This document shows positions 59,254-64,000 of a stretch of 64,000 nt of DNA, in pieces; position 1 is the stretch's first letter, and each line of letters begins with the position of its first letter. The position numbers were made by a program, and so were the translations under genes. Source of the stretch: Nemertoderma westbladi (lineage: Eukaryota; Xenacoelomorpha; Nemertodermatida; Nemertodermatidae). The stretch spans positions 26,649-90,648 of the forward strand of contig JAUCBJ010003298.1 of assembly GCA_032718475.1 (NCBI GenBank), in the 5' to 3' direction. A model generated the notes under the pieces. That model made no database searches. It was not told the origin of the DNA and was given only the letters and a program-made list of their open reading frames with translations.

Positions 59254-61060
59254 GGATTACAAATCACAAATTTTTACAAATTACAAATTGCTATAGATAT
59301 ATTATACATACATATACATATATACTGTTATACACATATATATATATACTAGTTTTTCCCATATATACTGATATAGGCCTATATATAAATAAACAATAAA
59401 TCCCTTATTGCGGATAAAATGGAAGCACAATTATTATATATACCACCACCATAAATTTATAACAGAATTTACAACATAGTGCTATAGATAGTTATTACGA
59501 ATCACAAATTACATGTAGGCCTACAAAATATAATTTCTAGTGTTATTCCGTTATTACACTTGCAAAAAAATAATTTGACTACCGGTAACTATAGGCCTAC
59601 GGCAGTGACGGCACACAGTGATACGTCCAAAATTCCATATATATCAATAACTACATATTAATTTTAATTTATAATGTTAGTATTTTTTATGTATTGAACA
59701 ATTACGTAATTTTATGGAAACATTTTTTTTAAACTCGTTTACATTTGTTTTTACGTAATTTACTTAATTTATATTAATTTTAATTTATAGCACCACATTG
59801 AGACATTAGTATTTTTTATGTATATAACAATTAGGCCTACTTAATATTATGGAAACATTTTTTTAAACTTGTTTACATTTGTTTTTACTAAATTGACTTA
59901 ATCTGTAGGCCCTATTAATGTTAATTTATAGTGCCACATTCGTATTTTTATGCATTTAACTATAAATTACCTGTACTTAATTTTAATTTCAGAATTTTAT
60001 GGAAACATTTTTTAAACTCATTAACATTTGTTTTTTACTTAATTCTGTAATTGCCTTCTTAATCTGCTAAGGTCGTAATCGATTTATCATATAATTACAA
60101 AATAATATTCTCCTTTATTGTCTTAAATATGGTCAATTGATGTCAATCCAATTTTTATTTTTTTTGTTTTCATCTTATTTTTTATACATATAAATAATTT
60201 TACTTAATTCTGCGTGTGCATAATAATTCGTTTGTAGACTGCTTTATCATTTATCAGACCAACGGGTGCTAAAACGCCACATTCGTATTTATAATGGGTC
60301 AAAACAGAAAAGTGGTTACAACAAGATTTCTGATTTCCATTGTATAAATTGTCTCAATTTTATTTTTAACTTATATTCATTATGTTAATCTTCCACATTT
60401 TATTCATTATGTACTGATGTACTGATGTATATCTCATATACAGATATATTTTACTAGATTTTACAGTACCACTACCAGTATCTATATATTTTATTCCTAC
60501 CAGGTTGTCAGTCACCTACGTTCAGACGTTTAACTTACATTGTCGATTTATGGGTGCTAAAAGTGCATACTTTCCTCATCACCCTTTAAACTATTAAACT
60601 AAAATTGAAAAAAATCAACAAAATTGACGCAATTCAAAATATAGGGCCTAATGTTCCTAACTACCGGTATGTAACTCAATAACTACATTAAATAGTTATA
60701 GTCTAGTACAGTAGGCCTAGTACCTCAGTTCAGTTATGTATTTACAAAGATAATACACTAATCAGCTCCACTAATTCTACATTTGTTATCTATTAATAAA
60801 TTGTTAGGCCTAGCTTATTATTTGTAATGATAAATGAAGATGGACCTCTCTACACTACAGTATACAATTATACAATACATATAGACTGATAGACAAAGAC
60901 AGACAGACAGACAATAACACAAATACAAGCCTGTTTTAATTAATACTCATAGGCCTAACATAATAGGCCTAATTACCATAAGAATTACGGTATTTATTTA
61001 GTATTTACCAAAACAGATAATTTTTGTGAAGTTCGGTATTTTATAGGCCTAGATTACCCA
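59254..61060. other. AT-rich intronic DNA with dense TAGGCCTA palindromes
   Basis: No gene is visible. A segment with AATTTTATGGAAACATTTTTT, TTAATTTATA and CACATT is repeated loosely at about 59640-59760, 59770-59890 and 59920-60060, suggesting an old degenerate tandem repeat of about 120-150 bp. TAGGCCTA palindromes are scattered throughout. Confidence 0.55.
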
Positions 61061-61270
61061 GGTCTGCACCTGCAGGTGCCAGGCGCAGGCTGCAGGTGCA
61101 ATTTAATACCCAGGCAGCCAGGTGCAAAAAAATGTTGTTCAAGTGCATAATTTTTGACTAAGGCGCAGAAAAACGTTGTTCAAGCGCATAATTTTTGACT
61201 CAGGTGCAGAAAAATAATATTGAGGCGCATAAATATGCGATTGAAGTACAGGCGCAGGCATATGCCATAC
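61061..61270. repeat. Degenerate 40-bp tandem repeat rich in CAGGTGC/AGGCGC
   Basis: Units built of AGGCGCAGAAAAACGTTGTT followed by CAAGCGCATAATTTTTGACT occur two to four times with much divergence, between short GC-rich strings such as CACCTGCAGGTGCCAGGCGC. No coding signal. Confidence 0.65.
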
Positions 61271-61699
61271 TTTAAAATCAGGGTTTGTACTATTTTTGCA
61301 CTATTTTAGGGTCCTACGAATTACCAAAAAAATACAATATTACCCAAAAAAATACACAAAAAAAACTCATAAAAACACAAAAAATTAGGCCTACACAAAA
61401 AAACACAATACACAATATTACATTATTACCCAAAACAACTAGGCCTACCATACTACCGGTAGGCCTACCCAAAAAAGACAAAAAAATTTTTTTTCATAAA
61501 CAACAGAACAATGCTTCTTCTATAGCCTAAGTGATAAGATTTAGGTTAACTGTAAGAAGTGTTTCAGTGTTTCACTTTTCAGTTTTCGATTTTCACTTTT
61601 TTCAATAATCATTTGAAGATTCATTTAATGACCTACTGCCACCGCCACCGGTAGGCCTACCCAGACTGCCAGACAGCATACAAAACCAGGTTTCTTAAT
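61271..61699. other. A-rich intronic stretch
   Basis: A-rich sequence with ACACAAAAAA-type runs and several TAGGCCTACC palindromes (61386, 61439, 61459, 61651). The 81-codon open frame at 61285-61530 is Lys/Thr/Gln-rich and looks compositional. Confidence 0.5.
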
Positions 61700-61800
61700 T
61701 AATGGAAAGGAGCAGGTTACTTACAGTAGCAGGCTTCTGGGCTTTTCTAACCAAAACAATAAACGATAACCAAAGAACACAGGTCAGCAGGTTACAGTCT
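61700..61800 (+). repeat. Copy of the dispersed AGCAGGTTACAG repeat
   Basis: The segment reads GGAAAGGAGCAGGTTACTTA, then TTCTAACCAAAACAATAAAC and GATAACCAAAGAACAC. This matches the units inside the MITE at 39835-40022 and those at 62900-63210. Confidence 0.75.
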
Positions 61801-62900
61801 TATTTTTGTAACCGGCTGGTGGTTAGCCTACCTACTTCTGTACTTACCTACGGTACGGTACCGGCACCGCTACTTACTGACTTAGCTGATTCGGAGTCGG
61901 ACATCGTATTGCTTTGCAAATGTCTGTATGTACAGTATGTATCTGATGTAGGCCTATGGCTGTATGCTGTATGGCCTATTCAATATCTAACCTAACCAAA
62001 ATTTTAAATCGCACTACTGATACCGAAACACCAATACCTAGTGTCAGACAGTAGGCCTACCGGTCCGGCACTGTAGTAAGTAAGTAAGCCTTCTGCTGTT
62101 CGGTCTGACGGTATTGGTAGTTTTTTGTTTGAATGATTGCACGGAAACCATCCTGATTAAGACTGTAAGATAAATAAAATAATATGTAGACTTCATCCGA
62201 TCATACTATACTGTAGTACTATAGCAGTATAGAGTACCAGAGTGTTAGTTAGATTCTCTATAAATATTAAATAATGTAGCCTACCGTATTTTGTATTGCT
62301 ACATGGGCTACTACTAGGATCGGCATGCTGCATTGCAGCTGCATTTTTAAGAATGCTGTGCCGGCTTACATGGGCAGTGCTAATTGATTACAATATATTC
62401 ACGAAGTGAGGCCATCTCGCAGCACGTGACATAAACTTTTGTTAACTGACAACTAGAAATAATTGTAGGCGAAATATAAGCAGATGTCCCCTGGGTTAAG
62501 ACCTCAAAACTTCAAGAATATATGTACCAGAACAATCTGGAAGAAAGTATTATAAGTAATAACGAAATGGCTGATTAATTATTTTCAGCCTACACAAAGA
62601 CGCAGGACGCAGCCTTTGCCTTTGGATGGTCCAACACTTATATATCTGTCAAATATAATCACTTATATATCAGTTAAATCGGAAAACCCGTTGTAGAGAC
62701 TTCCCTCGGCACGAGAGCTTATCTATGAAAGTTTCAATCTCTGTCATTTAACTCTCTAGCGGCAGACTGGAGAACTGCGGTGATGAACTTCCTTACAAAA
62801 TACCGGTAGTAAAACCAGAATATTAGACGAAACGTATCGAGAATGTATATTACTACTACTAATAATACTATGGCGAATATACCCTAAGTTGCGTGGGCGA
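61801..62900. other. Intronic DNA without visible genes
   Basis: Nothing recognisable beyond short palindromes (TAGGCCTA at 61949 and 62051; CCGGTACC-type strings near 61855) and repeated GTAAGTAAGTAAG at about 62072-62088. Confidence 0.5.
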
Positions 62901-63210
62901 TATACAGACAACATATAAATCCTGGGAAAGGAATAGGTTACAGTGGCAGATTATTCTATCCAAAACTATAAACTATACTCAAAAATGACAGGATGCAGAG
63001 GCGATCCAGAAAGTATTCCAAACATGGAAAGGAGCAGGTTAAAGTGGCTGTCCTTTCTAACTAAAATTTCGAACTAAAACTATAAACTATATACGCATTA
63101 AATCAGCTTACATGGGCGATACAGAAAACATACTAATCCTGGGAAAAGAACAGGTTACAGTGGCAGTTTATTCTAGCTATAGCCAACCCAATAAACGATA
63201 CTCCGAAACT
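62901..63210 (+). repeat. Three tandem, diverged copies of the dispersed AGCAGGTTACAG repeat
   Basis: Three units begin with GGGAAAGGAATAGGTTACAG (62928), GGAAAGGAGCAGGTTAAAGT (about 63027) and GGGAAAAGAACAGGTTACAG (63141). Each is followed by a TTCTA.C.AAA segment and AAACTATA or AATAAACGATA. GGGCGATA.AGA.AACATA.AA and TCCTGGGAAA precede the first and third. Confidence 0.75.
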
Positions 63211-63466
63211 CTATATGTGATACTACTTCCCTTCACATCCGTGTATATCTTTCTTAGACAACATATATCGCTATCGCTCGTAGCAAAATGATCTGGTAAA
63301 TAAAGTACCCTCATTATCGTGGTTGATACGATATCTACATAAGTGTATATTTATCGTATCGGGCCAACTTGTTTTGGAAAAATATACAAAATGCAATATT
63401 ATATTAATTATCTTAATTTAGAATTAAGTTATGAAAGTTACCTGCACTATTATTTTATTTTAACAG

Positions 63467-63666
63467 ATTGGATAAAATGTGGAGGGACGCGGGTGGTTCT
63501 TTATGGTTCAATGGGCCGTGGTTCGTTTACCCAAACGAATGTTCCCATCCCGTCACTAGAATGTTCTACGCCAAAGAGGTTCTTCAGAGCACCATAGAAG
63601 ACACCAACCCAATGTTGAGCATACTGGGGAAGTGTGCAATCAACAACCTACAGGAGTATATTCGTG
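63467..63666 (+). CDS. Polybromo-like BAH protein, exon C (core of BAH domain)
   Basis: The exon opens after a T-rich tract and TTTTAACAG (63466) and ends at CGTG/GTTAGT (63667). It is 200 bp and about 66 codons long, reading LDKMWRDAGGSLWFNGPWFVYPNECSHPVTRMFYAKEVLQST...LGKCAINNLQEYIRG. This is the signature of a BAH domain of the polybromo type: the (R)-I/L-D-K-M-W strand, W-F-x-G-P-W-F, the H-x-x-T-R-M-F-Y-x-x-E-V block and the I/L-x-G-K-C-x-V ending. Polybromo-1 (BAF180) is the reader subunit of PBAF chromatin remodellers and carries six bromodomains, two BAH domains and an HMG box. No bromodomain is inside the window, so other BAH proteins remain possible. The first base completes an Arg codon begun by the exon ending at 48448. 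The exon leaves in phase 1 and the gene continues past the window. Confidence 0.82.
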
Positions 63667-64000
63667 GTTAGTTATACATGCTGAGCATCGCCACTCTGCA
63701 AGTAAGTGGTTCACCTCATAAAAATATCCATCTCTGGGATTGTATGAAACTAGGTCCCGACCCGATATGAAATCCCCAGTGCACAATAATTAAATACAAA
63801 CAATCTTGAATTTAACCTTGATTTAATTTTTCATAATATCTGCCCGAATTCGAAAAAAACATAGATTTTTCAGTTTAGACACTCAATACATAAGTTAAAT
63901 GCATTTAAATTTTATAATGTTAACGAACCAGATATGTTGATATCTATATAATGATACCATTTGAAAGAGCATAGAATTCTGCAGAAGCATATGTATTATT
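63667..64000 (+). other. Next intron of the BAH gene (partial)
   Basis: AT-rich sequence after the GTTAGT donor, without further exons that I can recognise before the window ends. Confidence 0.55.

Overview
The window is nuclear DNA of a multicellular animal. It has spliced genes with GT-AG introns, animal-type proteins (a NEK6/7 kinase, a C2orf69-like protein, a PIAS SUMO ligase, a polybromo-like BAH protein), a LINE reverse transcriptase, a degraded pogo/Tigger transposase and several MITE-like elements. The phylum cannot be fixed from the sequence. An invertebrate is likely, because introns expected from vertebrate orthologues are missing and satellite-like minisatellites are very abundant.

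Layout. 1-7780: minisatellite with a 69-bp unit inside an intron. 7841-8366: last coding exon of a NEK6/7-like kinase (+). 8825-12093: 45-bp minisatellite in its 3' flank. 12.1-14.85 kb: AT-rich DNA with a hairpin plus poly-C tract, a 320-bp fold-back element, a tRNA-like SINE candidate and one copy of a dispersed repeat. 14870-35160: a 20-kb array of a 30-bp unit. 35.9-36.5 kb: antisense LINE fragment. 37.0-37.8 kb: 43-bp minisatellite. 37.85-38.46 kb: element with terminal inverted repeats. 38744-39598: complete C2orf69-like gene (+). 39679-40272: MULE-like MITE with a 9-bp target duplication. 40394-42544: 5'-truncated but open LINE reverse transcriptase (+). 42.8-43.6 kb: 63-bp array. 43.8-47.9 kb: array of mixed 20- and 27-bp units that runs almost to a splice acceptor.

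From 47953 to the end lies a polybromo-like BAH gene (+), with exons at 47953-48090, 48312-48448 and 63467-63666. Its 15-kb intron opens with a 37-bp minisatellite made of copies of the exon end plus splice donor. The intron also holds a complete intronless PIAS-type SUMO E3 ligase on the minus strand (55209-57593), a Tigger pseudogene, further repeats and a region packed with the palindrome TAGGCCTA.

About 60% of the window is tandem repeat by my estimate. The very long open frames inside the 30-bp array (over 2100 codons on both strands) come from a stop-free unit whose length is a multiple of three, and I do not annotate them as genes. The most interesting theme is that several intronic arrays carry splice-signal-like sequences, and one was clearly born from an exon/intron junction.
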